This document shows, piece by piece, positions 56,335 through 64,000 of a stretch of DNA of 64,000 bases; within the stretch, counting starts at the first letter, position 1, and each line of letters starts with the position of its first letter. The notes beneath the pieces were generated by a model. The model did not search any database. It had not been told where the DNA came from and saw nothing but the letters and a program-made list of their open reading frames with translations. The stretch is from Corynebacterium resistens DSM 45100 (GTDB lineage: Bacteria; Actinomycetota; Actinomycetes; Mycobacteriales; Mycobacteriaceae), in the NCBI RefSeq assembly GCF_000177535.2, contig NC_015673.1, positions 1,674,001 to 1,738,000 of the forward strand. Direction: 5' to 3'. The position numbers and the translations under genes were made by a program.

Positions 56335-56635
56335 GATGGACGACTCTCCTTGACGAGTTGAAGGGTTAAAGTTTCTGCCATCTTAGCGTAGATAGATGCA
56401 GAATAAACCACTCTGTCTACTTTTACCTCAACAAAGGTCTTCGATTGTGCCTTTTCTGCCATTTCTACGCAGCCCAAGCCATCCTTTGTATCAACCTGAT
56501 CAAAGGCGGAAAGTACCCCAATTCGGCACCTTCCGCCTTTTATATATTTTTTAGCAGTTGCTAAGGTTGAAGAGTTCGCGGGGTCCAGTGCCACTCGTGC
56601 GTTTGTCCCCCATCACCACCTTGTCAGGAGAATCC
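56335..56635. other. Intergenic region between hom and the secreted-protein gene
   Basis: About 300 bp of divergent upstream sequence, AT-rich in the middle (TATATATTTTTT at 56541-56552). It contains the hairpin 56502-56540, the near-palindrome TTAGCAGTTGCTAA (56551-56564), and for the plus strand a possible -10 TAAGGT (56561-56566). The hom promoter could not be placed with certainty. Confidence 0.5.
56502..56552 (+). terminator. Plus-strand terminator-like hairpin upstream of hom
   Basis: AAAGGCGGAA (56502-56511) pairs with TTCCGCCTTT (56531-56540) and is followed on the plus strand by TATATATTTTTT, the form of an intrinsic terminator. No plus-strand gene precedes it; hom is on the other strand. 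It may end a non-coding RNA, or act in minus-strand RNA as part of the hom leader. Confidence 0.45.
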
Positions 56636-56962
56636 ATGCCTCGCCGTATTTTCAAATCCCTGCTTGCCGCAGCCACCGTCGCTTCCCTCGCCAGCGGTAC
56701 CGCGACTGTCGCAACCGCCCAAGCAACGACCAACACCACCGCTGCTGCTCAAGATCTATCAAGCACCCACACCCCTACCCTCTCCTTGGAAAACGCTGGC
56801 GCTAATACCAGCTCTGTTATGGAGGGTGATACCGCGTACAACAACTCCATTCTCATCCTCGGATACGTCACGGCGATTGGCCTAGTACTGGCACCAATTA
56901 TCGCCCTGTACAACTTCGGAGTCAGCAAGGGCATCGTGCCACCGATCAATCTCGGCCGTTAG
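56636..56962 (+). CDS. Small secreted/membrane protein of unknown function
   Basis: A 108-residue protein. The ATG at 56636 has a strong AGGAG site. Residues 1-~31 form a Sec signal peptide (RRIFKSLLAAATVASLASGTATVATA, cleavage near ATA-QA). A Thr/Asn/Ala/Ser-rich stretch (QATTNTTAAAQDLSS) follows, and then a C-terminal hydrophobic helix NSILILGYVTAIGLVLAPIIALYNFGV, which would leave the protein anchored in the membrane or placed in the outer envelope, and a short tail KGIVPPINLGR. I do not recognise a family. It is alone on the plus strand between hom and lysA. Confidence 0.78.
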   Translation: MPRRIFKSLLAAATVASLASGTATVATAQATTNTTAAAQDLSSTHTPTLSLENAGANTSSVMEGDTAYNNSILILGYVTAIGLVLAPIIALYNFGVSKGIVPPINLGR

Positions 56963-56967
56963 GCCGA
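56952..56967 (+). terminator. Hairpin across the stop codon of the small secreted-protein gene
   Basis: TCGGCC, GTTA, GGCCGA: a perfect 6-bp GC-rich stem whose loop and 3' arm include the TAG stop. Without a T-tract, termination is only possible. Confidence 0.3.
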
Positions 56968-57078
56968 AGCAACGGGAAGCCGTAGGCGTCAAGCTAAAAA
57001 GCAGATACAACGCCCCAGAAAAAGTGGAACTGGGGATACCAGAGAGGCGGAAAAAACAGACCGCAAGGCAAGAATGGG

Positions 57079-58500
57079 CTAGCTCGGGTCTACCTCAAGC
57101 GCTAGGACATCTTCGATGGTTTCGCGACGCACCATCACTCGATGCTGGCCTTCAGAGACCACAATCACTGGCGGACGAGTCATCATGTTGTAGCGCGATG
57201 CCATAGAAAAACAATAGGCACCCGTAGCCCCCAGCATGACCAGGTCACCAGCTTGCACATCATCTGGCACCAGCGCATCATTGACCAAGATGTCGCCGGA
57301 CTCGCAGTGTGACCCCACAATGCGCGTGGGGATCATCTCCCCCTGTACTTCCCGATTCGCCACCCGGCAATCGTATTCCGCCTCGTAAAGCGCGGGACGA
57401 ATGTTGTCGCTCATACCCCCATCCACGGACAGGTAACGGCGAGTGGCATGTTCTGAGACGTCGACATCCTTCACCGTGCCCACGCGGTACAGCGTAACGG
57501 TCGAAGGCCCTGCGATGGCTCGCCCCGGCTCCACGTTGAGTACTGGCTTGGGCACCCCGGCCGTTTTTGCCGCTTTCGCCACTTTTTCTTTTAGGTCCGA
57601 CGCCACCTCGTCCACATCGAGAGCCTCTTGATCAGGCATGTAGGCGATGCCATAGCCACCACCCAAATCCAGCACATTAAAGTTCGCCAGCGAGGTATCG
57701 TCGAACCCTTCCAAGTCAGGCAGATCGTTGAGCAGCTTCGCCCACAGCCCCAGCAGGCGTTCAGCGGCCAGCGCGAAACCGGAGGCCTCGAAAACTTGGG
57801 AGCCAACGTGGCAGTGTAGTCCGCGCAGGCGCAGGCCACGGGCGGTTGCGGCGGCGACGGCGGCGCGGTAAGCAGTGCCAGACGACAATGAGAAGCCGAA
57901 CTTTTGATCTTCGTGGCTAGTAGCTATGAACTCATGGGTATCCACGTGCACACCCGGGGTGACGCGAATGAGCACGTCCTGAGTCTGGCCGAGTTGCCCG
58001 CAGACCTCGGACAGACGCGCAATTTCCTGTTCCGAGTCAATGACGATGAGCTCCACGCCGGATTCCACTGCGAACTGAAGAAAATCCAGTGACTTGTTGT
58101 TGCCATGAATCGTGATGCGATCGGCAGGGAAATCAGCGGCGAGCGCCACCTGCAGCTCACCGTGGCTGGCGATGTCGAGGGCGAGCCCCTCCTCCGCAAC
58201 CCAGCGCGCGATCGTCTTGGTGAGGAATGCTTTGGAGGCATAGTGCACTCGCTCGCCCCCGCCGAAAGCATTCGCTAGCGCGCGACAACGGGCACGAAAA
58301 TCATCCTCGTTGATGACAAAAGCGGGCGTGCCGTATTCAGCAGCGATGTCAGCGAGATCTACCCCGGCGATGGAGACCGCACCTTTGCCGTCGCGCTTCG
58401 TGTCCTTCGGGTAGACGTGCGCAGGGAGCTGGTTGAACTCAGCCACAGTCTCCGTGCGGCGGCGCAGAGGGACGTTCGGCAGTTTGGTCTCCGGATCCAT
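57079..58500 (-). CDS. lysA: Diaminopimelate decarboxylase
   Basis: It decarboxylates meso-diaminopimelate to lysine, the last step of lysine synthesis. A 473-residue fold-III PLP enzyme: the PLP lysine is Lys90 in [11 protein letters not shown], with [62 protein letters not shown], and the second-subunit active-site cysteine in [11 protein letters not shown]. It lies 9 bp after argS on the same strand, the argS-lysA operon known from corynebacteria. Length fits the actinobacterial form with its ~35-residue N-terminal extension. Confidence 0.97.
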   Translation of the reverse strand: MDPETKLPNVPLRRRTETVAEFNQLPAHVYPKDTKRDGKGAVSIAGVDLADIAAEYGTPAFVINEDDFRARCRALANAFGGGERVHYASKAFLTKTIARWVAEEGLALDIASHGELQVALAADFPADRITIHGNNKSLDFLQFAVESGVELIVIDSEQEIARLSEVCGQLGQTQDVLIRVTPGVHVDTHEFIATSHEDQKFGFSLSSGTAYRAAVAAATARGLRLRGLHCHVGSQVFEASGFALAAERLLGLWAKLLNDLPDLEGFDDTSLANFNVLDLGGGYGIAYMPDQEALDVDEVASDLKEKVAKAAKTAGVPKPVLNVEPGRAIAGPSTVTLYRVGTVKDVDVSEHATRRYLSVDGGMSDNIRPALYEAEYDCRVANREVQGEMIPTRIVGSHCESGDILVNDALVPDDVQAGDLVMLGATGAYCFSMASRYNMMTRPPVIVVSEGQHRVMVRRETIEDVLALEVDPS

Positions 58501-58509
58501 AGGTTCCTC

Positions 58510-60174
58510 CTACATCCGTTCTGGGGCGGATACGCCAACCAACGCAAGAGCATTGGCTAACGTCTGGCGGGTGGCGGCTGCGAGCGCGAGGCGGGAACGG
58601 AATACCTCGTCGGCGTCGGAACCGGTAGGCTGATCGGCCTTCGGCAGAATCTGGCAGGCGTCGTAGAACCGGTGGAATGTACCGGCCAGGTGTTCTGCGT
58701 AACGGGCGATGCGGTGAGGTTCGCGCAGCTCAGCGGCAGTGGCAATGACCTCGGGGAACTCGCCCAAGGTGCGGATGAGATCGCCTTCGCGCTCGTGGGT
58801 CAACAGCGACATATCCGCGCCGTCATAGGTCACACCGGCTTCGTCAGCCTTGCGAGCGATAGAGCTCAAACGGGCGTGACCGTATTGAACGTAGAACACT
58901 GGGTTGTCGTTGGACTGGGATGCCCAAAGGTTCATGTCAATGTCTAGAGAGGAATCCACGCTAGAGCGGATGAGCGCATACCGGGCAGCATCCACACCGA
59001 TAAGCTCCACCAGGTCATCCAAGGTGATGACGGTGCCGGCACGCTTGGACATGCGCACGGCCTTGCCGTCCTTCACGAGGTTGACCATCTGGCCAATCAT
59101 GACCTCAACCTGGTCCGGGTCGTAGCCCAAGGCGGCTGCAGCTGCCTTCAGACGGGCGATATAGCCATGGTGATCGGCGCCCAGCATGTAGATGCATAGG
59201 TCGTGGCCGCGGTCGATCTTGTCCGCGATATAAGCGATATCGCCGGCGATATAAGCAGCATCGCCATCGGATTTAATAACCACACGGTCCTTGTCATCGC
59301 CGAAGTTGGAGGCCCGCAACCACCATGCGCCTTCGGATTCGTAAAGGTTGCCGTTGCTCTTCAGGGTTTGGATGGCCTTGTCGACTGCACCGGATTCGAA
59401 GAGGGAGTTTTCATGGAAGTAAACATCGAATTCCGTGCCGAACTCCGCAAGAGTGCGCTTGATGTGGGCAAACATGAGTTCCACGCCCTCGGCACGGAAG
59501 AACTCGTGTAAGTCTTCCTCAGACTTGTTTTCCCAACCCTCGTGCGCGGACGTGATCTGGTTGGCAATGTCTTGGATGTAATCTCCGCCATAACCATCTT
59601 CTGGCGTGGGCTGTCCCTTCGCCGCAGCCACCAAGGAGCGAGCAAAGCGGTCAATCTGCGTGCCGTGATCGTTGAAGTAGTACTCACGCGTGACCTCGGC
59701 GCCGCGTTTGGTGAGGATGCGACCAAGGGAATCTCCCACAGCTGCCCAGCGAGTTCCGCCTAGGTGAACTGGGCCAGTGGGGTTCGCGGAAACGAACTCA
59801 AGATTGATCTTCTTGCCTGCGAATTCATCGCCTTGACCGTAGTTCTCCCCCGCGTTGAGAATGTCGGTGACAATCTTTCCTTGGGCATCGGCTGCTAGGC
59901 GAATATTGATGAACCCCGGCCCGGCCACGGTGGCTTCATCAATACCTTCGGCTGCTCCCAAGGATTCCGCCAACCATGTACCGAATTCACGCGGGTTTGT
60001 GCCCGCTTTCTTCGCGACCTGCATTGCGATGTTAGTAGCGTAATCACCATGCTCTGGGTTGCGAGGGCGCTCGACCGTCGCTGTCTCTGGAACCACGGAA
60101 GAATCAAGGTCGTGTGCGTCCAAGACGGTACGGGCGTGTTCGGTAATGAGGGAAGAAAGTTCTACTGGAGTCAC
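58510..60174 (-). CDS. argS: Arginyl-tRNA synthetase
   Basis: It charges tRNA(Arg) with arginine. A 554-residue class I synthetase: N-terminal Arg-tRNA-synthetase additional domain (residues 1-~85), the HIGH-type motif [18 protein letters not shown], the KMSKS-type motif [11 protein letters not shown], and the C-terminal DALR anticodon-binding domain. The GTG start at 60174 follows a TAAAGT -10 by 8 bases (leaderless). It is the first gene of argS-lysA, and a tRNA-Arg gene lies divergently 116 bp away. Confidence 0.97.
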   Translation of the reverse strand: MTPVELSSLITEHARTVLDAHDLDSSVVPETATVERPRNPEHGDYATNIAMQVAKKAGTNPREFGTWLAESLGAAEGIDEATVAGPGFINIRLAADAQGKIVTDILNAGENYGQGDEFAGKKINLEFVSANPTGPVHLGGTRWAAVGDSLGRILTKRGAEVTREYYFNDHGTQIDRFARSLVAAAKGQPTPEDGYGGDYIQDIANQITSAHEGWENKSEEDLHEFFRAEGVELMFAHIKRTLAEFGTEFDVYFHENSLFESGAVDKAIQTLKSNGNLYESEGAWWLRASNFGDDKDRVVIKSDGDAAYIAGDIAYIADKIDRGHDLCIYMLGADHHGYIARLKAAAAALGYDPDQVEVMIGQMVNLVKDGKAVRMSKRAGTVITLDDLVELIGVDAARYALIRSSVDSSLDIDMNLWASQSNDNPVFYVQYGHARLSSIARKADEAGVTYDGADMSLLTHEREGDLIRTLGEFPEVIATAAELREPHRIARYAEHLAGTFHRFYDACQILPKADQPTGSDADEVFRSRLALAAATRQTLANALALVGVSAPERM

Positions 60175-60182
60175 AAGGCTAA

Positions 60183-60188
60183 ACTTTA
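60183..60188 (-). promoter_or_regulatory. -10 box of argS (leaderless, GTG start)
   Basis: TAAAGT on the minus strand ends 8 bases before the GTG at 60174; it would drive the argS-lysA operon. Confidence 0.55.
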
Positions 60189-60289
60189 TCAGTCGTGGTG
60201 GCGGGGGTTAGTTGTAAGGTCATCGCGTGCTGGTGCTAGACTCACCACTTGTACTTGCAGCGCTGCCGTATGGCAGCAAACGGGTACGC

Positions 60290-60365
60290 GCCTCCGTAGC
60301 TCAGGGGATAGAGCACTGGTTTCCGGTACCAGGGGTCGTGAGTTCGAATCTCGCCGGGGGCACCA
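60290..60365 (+). tRNA. tRNA-Arg (anticodon CCG)
   Basis: A 76-base cloverleaf with encoded CCA. Acceptor GCCTCCG pairs with CGGGGGC (one G-U); D-arm GCTCAGGGGATAGAGC; anticodon stem CTGGT/ACCAG with loop TTCCGGT, anticodon CCG reading CGG; T-loop GTTCGAATC. It is divergent to argS, the gene for its own synthetase. Confidence 0.95.
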
Positions 60366-60453
60366 ACACACCGCGCCGTGAGGGGGGTTACACGCGGCGC
60401 ACTGTGGGGCATCAATAGTGTGCATAATTCCGCTGCTTTGGCAGTATCTATCT

Positions 60454-60568
60454 GCACTTCGCTCTGGCACTAAATACCCGCACTTCGCTCTGGCACTAAA
60501 TACCCGCGCTTCGCTCCGGCACTATCTACCCGCGCTTCGCTCCGGCACTATCTACCCGCGCTTCGCTT
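60454..60568. repeat. 26-bp tandem repeat, 4.4 copies
   Basis: Four full units (60454, 60480, 60506, 60532) and a partial fifth (60558-60568). Units 1 and 2 are identical to each other, as are 3 and 4; the two pairs differ at a few positions (core CTTCGCT.. GGCACTA.. TACCC). A decayed copy precedes at 60428-60453. The array fills the space between the tRNA gene and the SMC-like gene and contains that gene's stop codon. There are no spacers, so it is not CRISPR. Confidence 0.85.
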
Positions 60569-63500
60569 CTACCATTGACAGAACCTTGGCACGCGCCACT
60601 CCTTCAAATCTTTCTGGTGCACACGTGAACACTATGATCTGGTGATCGCGACCCACGCTCCCCAGCGCCAAGCGCATGCCTTCGGCACGCTCATCGTCTG
60701 TGAAGCCCAGCACATCATCCAAAATGATGGGCACTCCCCCACCTTGCCCCACTAGCGTCGCCACCGTTAGTCGCGTGAGCAGGCCAATTTGCTCCTGTGC
60801 ACCGCCGGAAAGCAATCCACTCTCCAGCGACAACCCACCCCGCACACGCGCCGAAACGCGCAGATCTTGGTCAAAGGAAAACTCTGATTCTGGGCCGAAG
60901 GTATACCGCGCCAACGCCTCAAACTGCTCTTTAAACGGAGCTTGGTATTTGGCTATCTTCTCTTCGCGAGCCTTCTTCAGCTCCTCCAGCAGTAGCTTTG
61001 CCGCCGCAGCCTTGCGCCGTAGCTCCGCTAGTTTACGAGTAGCGCTCTCAGCCACAAGTTTGGCATCCTCAGCATCTTCTTTCGCTGTCGCAGCATTATT
61101 GAGCTCCGTGCTGTAGGCAATGATGTCTTCACTGAGCTGGCGTTCCCTTCGCGCCAAGTTATCCCGCGCGGTCGTCGCTGATTCCAGCTTCAATTGCGCG
61201 TCTTCCACGGTGTCAATTCCTTGGAGTTGTTCACGCATGTCGCGGACCGCTTCTTGAGCTCGGGCTAGCTTGTCTGCGGCATCTTCTAGTTTCGACGCCA
61301 CATCGTCATCTCCCACCTTTTCCCTTTGTGCTGCAAGTTGCTCGTCAAGAGTGTCCAATCGCTCCTTATGCACGTCCAGTTCTGAACTCACGCGCTCCAG
61401 TGCGATGGCGTGTGGTGTTCCAGCTAGTTCCTCTCGCTGATTCTGGGCCTGTTGCGCCGCACTTTCAGCACCATCAATCAGCTTCCTGAGATTCTTAGTG
61501 CCTTCATCGAGGGACGCAAGATCGTCATCATCGAAGCTGCCTGATAATTCCACAAGCGATGCGGTCTCATCGCGGTCATCGGTGCTTTGACCGTGGCTTT
61601 CCATATCCAGGGCAGTCGCACGGGCGTGGTTGGATTCTACGAAACGCGAGATGACCTCTCGCCCTGGGAACTCCAGTGCAACATCCGCCTCGAGTTCTAC
61701 AGCAGCCTGCTGCTGCTCCTCGGCGTCTGACCGCATGGCGTCAATGGAAGTAAGCAACGAAGCTATGGTGGCTTCTACCTCGGCACTGGTACGGCCAGAA
61801 CTTCTGCGTGCGATGGTGGATTCAAGTGCGCGGAGTTTCTCCTCAAGTTCGCTCCGTGTTGCTTCTTGGGCACTGAGCTCGCTCAGCATTCCTTCCAGAG
61901 CGGTAGAGGATACTCGATCGCCGTTGCTTAGCTGCTTTCCATTATCCGAAAGGGCTGCGAGATCCACGGTGAGCCCCGCCTTCGTGGCGGCCGTGCGAAG
62001 CTTCTTCACGCAACGTCGAACGTTGTCCTGGGCATCACTGCGATCCTGGTGCGGGCGGATTTCCACGTTGAAGTCTTTAAAAGTGAACGTACTTGCGGAG
62101 AGCAGGTGAGACGTGTGTCCCTTTGCGGACAGTTCGATTTCATGGCCGTTCTCTGTGAACGTCTCACCTTCTGGACCTGACACGTTCACTTGGGTGGATA
62201 CCGAATCCAACACACGCAGTTCAGCCCGATAGCTGGCGACCGCATCACGAACTTCTTGTGCGACTTTGGGTGCCACGCTCCGCGTTAACTCATCAGCGGC
62301 AACCTGGCGTTGCTCTTGCAGCTCAGCCAGTTCTGTCAGCAAGGCTTTCTCCCGCGTGAGTTGCTGAAGCTGCGGTATTCCACCGCGAACAGTCTGCGTC
62401 ACCTGATGCCATAAACGTGTGGCATCGAGGCGCGCACGCGTTTTGGCAACCTCAGCTAACACGGTGGCCAGTGTTGCCTCTTCCTTCTTCACGGCTGCGG
62501 TGGCTGTTTCCTGCGCTGTGGTCAATTCCGAAACTTTTGCAGAAGCACGATCACGTTCGTCGATCAGTTCTCGCCGCTGTTGCACTGCCACCTGTAGATT
62601 CTCTTGGTTCAGCTTCGCGACGTCTACCTGCGACTGCACGTGCTTCAGCTGGGCATCCCGGGATTCCGCTTTCTTGAGATTCGCACTGGCTTCCTCAACT
62701 GCGGCTTCTGCGCCTGGCCGATCCTCGCGCGCTTTTTTTCGTTCCCGTTTAGCAGTCTCGAGGGAAGAGATTAAGCCCACAGCTTTGTCATAGCGCTGCT
62801 CGGCTTCCACCTGTTCAGTTTGGGCTTGAAGTGCAGCTTGCTCTGCTTCTCGAATTTCCTTCGAATCGCGACCGCTGCGAGTGAAATATTGGCCGTACAC
62901 CTTCTGAGCTTCATCAAAGATCAGTTCTTCAATCTCATCGCTGAAAAGCTGGGGCCCACCAGAATGCGGTTCCCGCATGGCGCCTGCGTAAACCTCCGCA
63001 TCAGCATCCTTCGCATCCTGTCTTGGAGTTTCAGCCATAGCGCCACTTAAGGACGTCACAGTTGTTGGGATTACTTTGCCCAATTCATCGCCTTGTTTGA
63101 CTGTGAGTGCCTCGCGAAGGCTCAGATCTACGTTGTCGGCAAGCAACTCATGGAACCTATCCTCAGCCTCGTTTCCACTCAGGTTTTCCACCCGCGGAGA
63201 GCGAATCGTCAGGATTGATTGGCCGCCTGGTTTCTTGAACTCCTTGCGCATCGTCAGATCGTATTCACCAAGACGAAGGTCTGCCTCCACGGTGAAGGCC
63301 AGATCCTTCCCCTTGCTCTTGTACTTGGTCACGTCCTTAGCCTGAGTATCGCGACGATAGTTGGGGTTTAGCAACAACTGGAACGCTTCTACGAAAGTAG
63401 ATTTACCGCTTTCGTTTGGGCCATGGACCACAGTGACCCCCGGAATTTGGGGCTCAATCTTGGCATGCTCAACACCTGCGAAGTTCCAGATCTCGAGACG

Positions 63501-63587
63501 GTAGATTTGTAGAGCAGGTACGGGGCGACCAGCTCCTACCCCCTTACTGGTCGTTGTTTTCCGGCGTGGAAAATCCTCTGCAGTCAT
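60552..63587 (-). CDS. SMC/Rad50-like ATPase (YhaN/SbcC type)
   Basis: A 1011-residue chromosome-metabolism ATPase. The N-terminal half-domain has RLEIWNFAGVEHAKIE and Walker A GPNESGKST (56-64); long coiled coils cover about residues 245-430 and 555-880 with a central non-coiled part; the C-terminal half-domain has signature LLSGGAQEQIGLLTRL and Walker B VPIILDDVLGFTDDERAE. GPNESGKST and the layout point to the YhaN/RecF-like subgroup rather than true SMC. These pair with a metallophosphoesterase to process DNA ends, and the preceding partial gene, 3 bp away, is the likely partner. The ATG at 63587 follows an AGGGGG site. The stop codon is within the tandem repeat. Confidence 0.88.
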   Translation of the reverse strand: MTAEDFPRRKTTTSKGVGAGRPVPALQIYRLEIWNFAGVEHAKIEPQIPGVTVVHGPNESGKSTFVEAFQLLLNPNYRRDTQAKDVTKYKSKGKDLAFTVEADLRLGEYDLTMRKEFKKPGGQSILTIRSPRVENLSGNEAEDRFHELLADNVDLSLREALTVKQGDELGKVIPTTVTSLSGAMAETPRQDAKDADAEVYAGAMREPHSGGPQLFSDEIEELIFDEAQKVYGQYFTRSGRDSKEIREAEQAALQAQTEQVEAEQRYDKAVGLISSLETAKRERKKAREDRPGAEAAVEEASANLKKAESRDAQLKHVQSQVDVAKLNQENLQVAVQQRRELIDERDRASAKVSELTTAQETATAAVKKEEATLATVLAEVAKTRARLDATRLWHQVTQTVRGGIPQLQQLTREKALLTELAELQEQRQVAADELTRSVAPKVAQEVRDAVASYRAELRVLDSVSTQVNVSGPEGETFTENGHEIELSAKGHTSHLLSASTFTFKDFNVEIRPHQDRSDAQDNVRRCVKKLRTAATKAGLTVDLAALSDNGKQLSNGDRVSSTALEGMLSELSAQEATRSELEEKLRALESTIARRSSGRTSAEVEATIASLLTSIDAMRSDAEEQQQAAVELEADVALEFPGREVISRFVESNHARATALDMESHGQSTDDRDETASLVELSGSFDDDDLASLDEGTKNLRKLIDGAESAAQQAQNQREELAGTPHAIALERVSSELDVHKERLDTLDEQLAAQREKVGDDDVASKLEDAADKLARAQEAVRDMREQLQGIDTVEDAQLKLESATTARDNLARRERQLSEDIIAYSTELNNAATAKEDAEDAKLVAESATRKLAELRRKAAAAKLLLEELKKAREEKIAKYQAPFKEQFEALARYTFGPESEFSFDQDLRVSARVRGGLSLESGLLSGGAQEQIGLLTRLTVATLVGQGGGVPIILDDVLGFTDDERAEGMRLALGSVGRDHQIIVFTCAPERFEGVARAKVLSMVEAKRG

Positions 63588-63590
63588 TGT

Positions 63591-64000
63591 CTAGACCCCC
63601 TGCTTCGCGTTCGAAATCGGGGAACTCGCCCCGTGAGTGTTCATGCTGTGAATTCGGAATAGTAATTTCAGGGCATCATTAGCCACACCATCGCTTTCTG
63701 ATCGTGCAGCCAACGCACGGGCTGCTTGCCCTACGAAACCTGATCCAAACGATTCCTCGCCGAGCTGCTCTACATCGATCAACGTCTTCAAGTTCATTAG
63801 ACGCTCTCGGGGGTACAACGCCGCGAAACCGTCTTTGAGCTGCTCCAAACGATCTTCCAAATAGGCATTGTCGCCAAGAGATAACGCGCCACTCAATGCA
63901 TACTTCACTGCAGTCTGCCGCTTACGTGGCAGACTCTCTACATGCGCTAGGAAATCTTCGACGTCTTCCCGTGACGTCAGATCCGCTGCCAATGCGAGGA
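63591..64000 (-). CDS. Partial gene: C-terminal part of the SMC-like ATPase partner (probably SbcD/YhaO-type nuclease)
   Basis: An open frame of at least 136 codons that runs off the right edge, so only the C-terminus is seen. The visible part is helical and charged (DVEDFLAHVESLPRKRQTAVKYALSGALSLGDNAYLEDRLEQLKDGFAALYPRERLMNLKTL), without metal-binding motifs, which in a metallophosphoesterase would be N-terminal. The 3-bp gap to the ATPase gene shows one operon, and in known SbcD-SbcC and YhaO-YhaN pairs the nuclease gene precedes the ATPase gene. The name therefore rests on context, not on domain evidence. Confidence 0.55.
   Translation of the reverse strand, partial: LALAADLTSREDVEDFLAHVESLPRKRQTAVKYALSGALSLGDNAYLEDRLEQLKDGFAALYPRERLMNLKTLIDVEQLGEESFGSGFVGQAARALAARSESDGVANDALKLLFRIHSMNTHGASSPISNAKQGV

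Noticed and set aside
60428..60568. CRISPR array
   Set aside because: The 26-bp units are directly abutting with no spacers and no cas genes are present; it is a plain tandem repeat.

Overview
The window is a contiguous piece of chromosome from a Corynebacterium-type actinobacterium (order Mycobacteriales); the species cannot be named from the sequence alone. The evidence is lineage-specific content and order: an actinobacterial-type Rho with a large charged N-terminal insert, the mismatch endonuclease NucS, a DUF2550 gene, GlgE/GlgB alpha-glucan synthesis, the order rho-prfA-prmC-tsaC-wecA-atpI-atpBEFHAGDC-DUF2550-nucS, and an argS-lysA / hom-thrB cluster. Composition is moderately GC-rich by eye. 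There are no rRNA genes, insertion sequences, prophage or CRISPR arrays. This is core genome with a few small or lineage-variable insertions.

Layout, left to right. 1-8100: gatC-gatA, then a NUDIX gene, an MFS exporter, pfkA and gatB (cut by the left edge) on the minus strand, with a DUF4261-like gene and an ACT-domain gene on the plus strand. 8100-12050: ilvA in the long two-ACT form, a DctA-like carboxylate carrier and a DEDDh exonuclease. 12200-15660: a plus-strand operon of ABC ATPase, ABC permease, NarL-type histidine kinase and response regulator. 15660-18500: ligA flanked on both sides by unannotated small minus-strand peptide genes (44 and 57 codons). 18670-22760: a MetE-like gene, mnmA, a DCC-family gene and a cysteine desulfurase. 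23000-29320: an orphan P-loop ATPase, etfB-etfA, a THUMP-like-domain methyltransferase, a second NUDIX gene and an ABC ATPase. 29386-33626: glgE-glgB. 33686-36270: a secreted protein, a thioredoxin-fold protein without CXXC, nucS and a DUF2550 gene. 36358-43585: the F1Fo ATP synthase operon, closed by a strong hairpin. 43984-51101: a DUF421 gene inserted against the operon direction, then atpI, wecA, tsaC, prmC, prfA and rho. 51513-53938: an acyl-CoA ligase and a DedA protein. 54067-60365: thrB, hom, a small secreted protein, lysA, argS and tRNA-Arg(CCG). 60454-64000: a 26-bp tandem repeat running into the 3' end of an SMC/YhaN-like ATPase gene, and the end of its probable nuclease partner.

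Functionally the window covers translation fidelity and termination (GatCAB, MnmA, PrmC, RF1, TsaC, ArgS), energy conversion (ATP synthase, EtfAB, PfkA), aspartate-family amino acids (Hom, ThrB, LysA, IlvA), genome maintenance (LigA, NucS, exonuclease, SMC-like ATPase, Rho) and the cell envelope (WecA, GlgE/GlgB products, secreted proteins).

The most consistent structural signal is leaderless transcription. In 23 genes a TANNNT -10 hexamer ends exactly 7 or 8 bases before the start codon, which fixes many starts (including several GTG starts) and removes long N-terminal extensions. Other points worth checking are a perfect 15-bp inverted repeat enclosing the ilvA -10 box and start, the two small peptide genes beside ligA, the tandem repeat holding the stop codon of the SMC-like gene, and the DUF421 gene splitting atpI from atpB with stop codons shared in CTAG.
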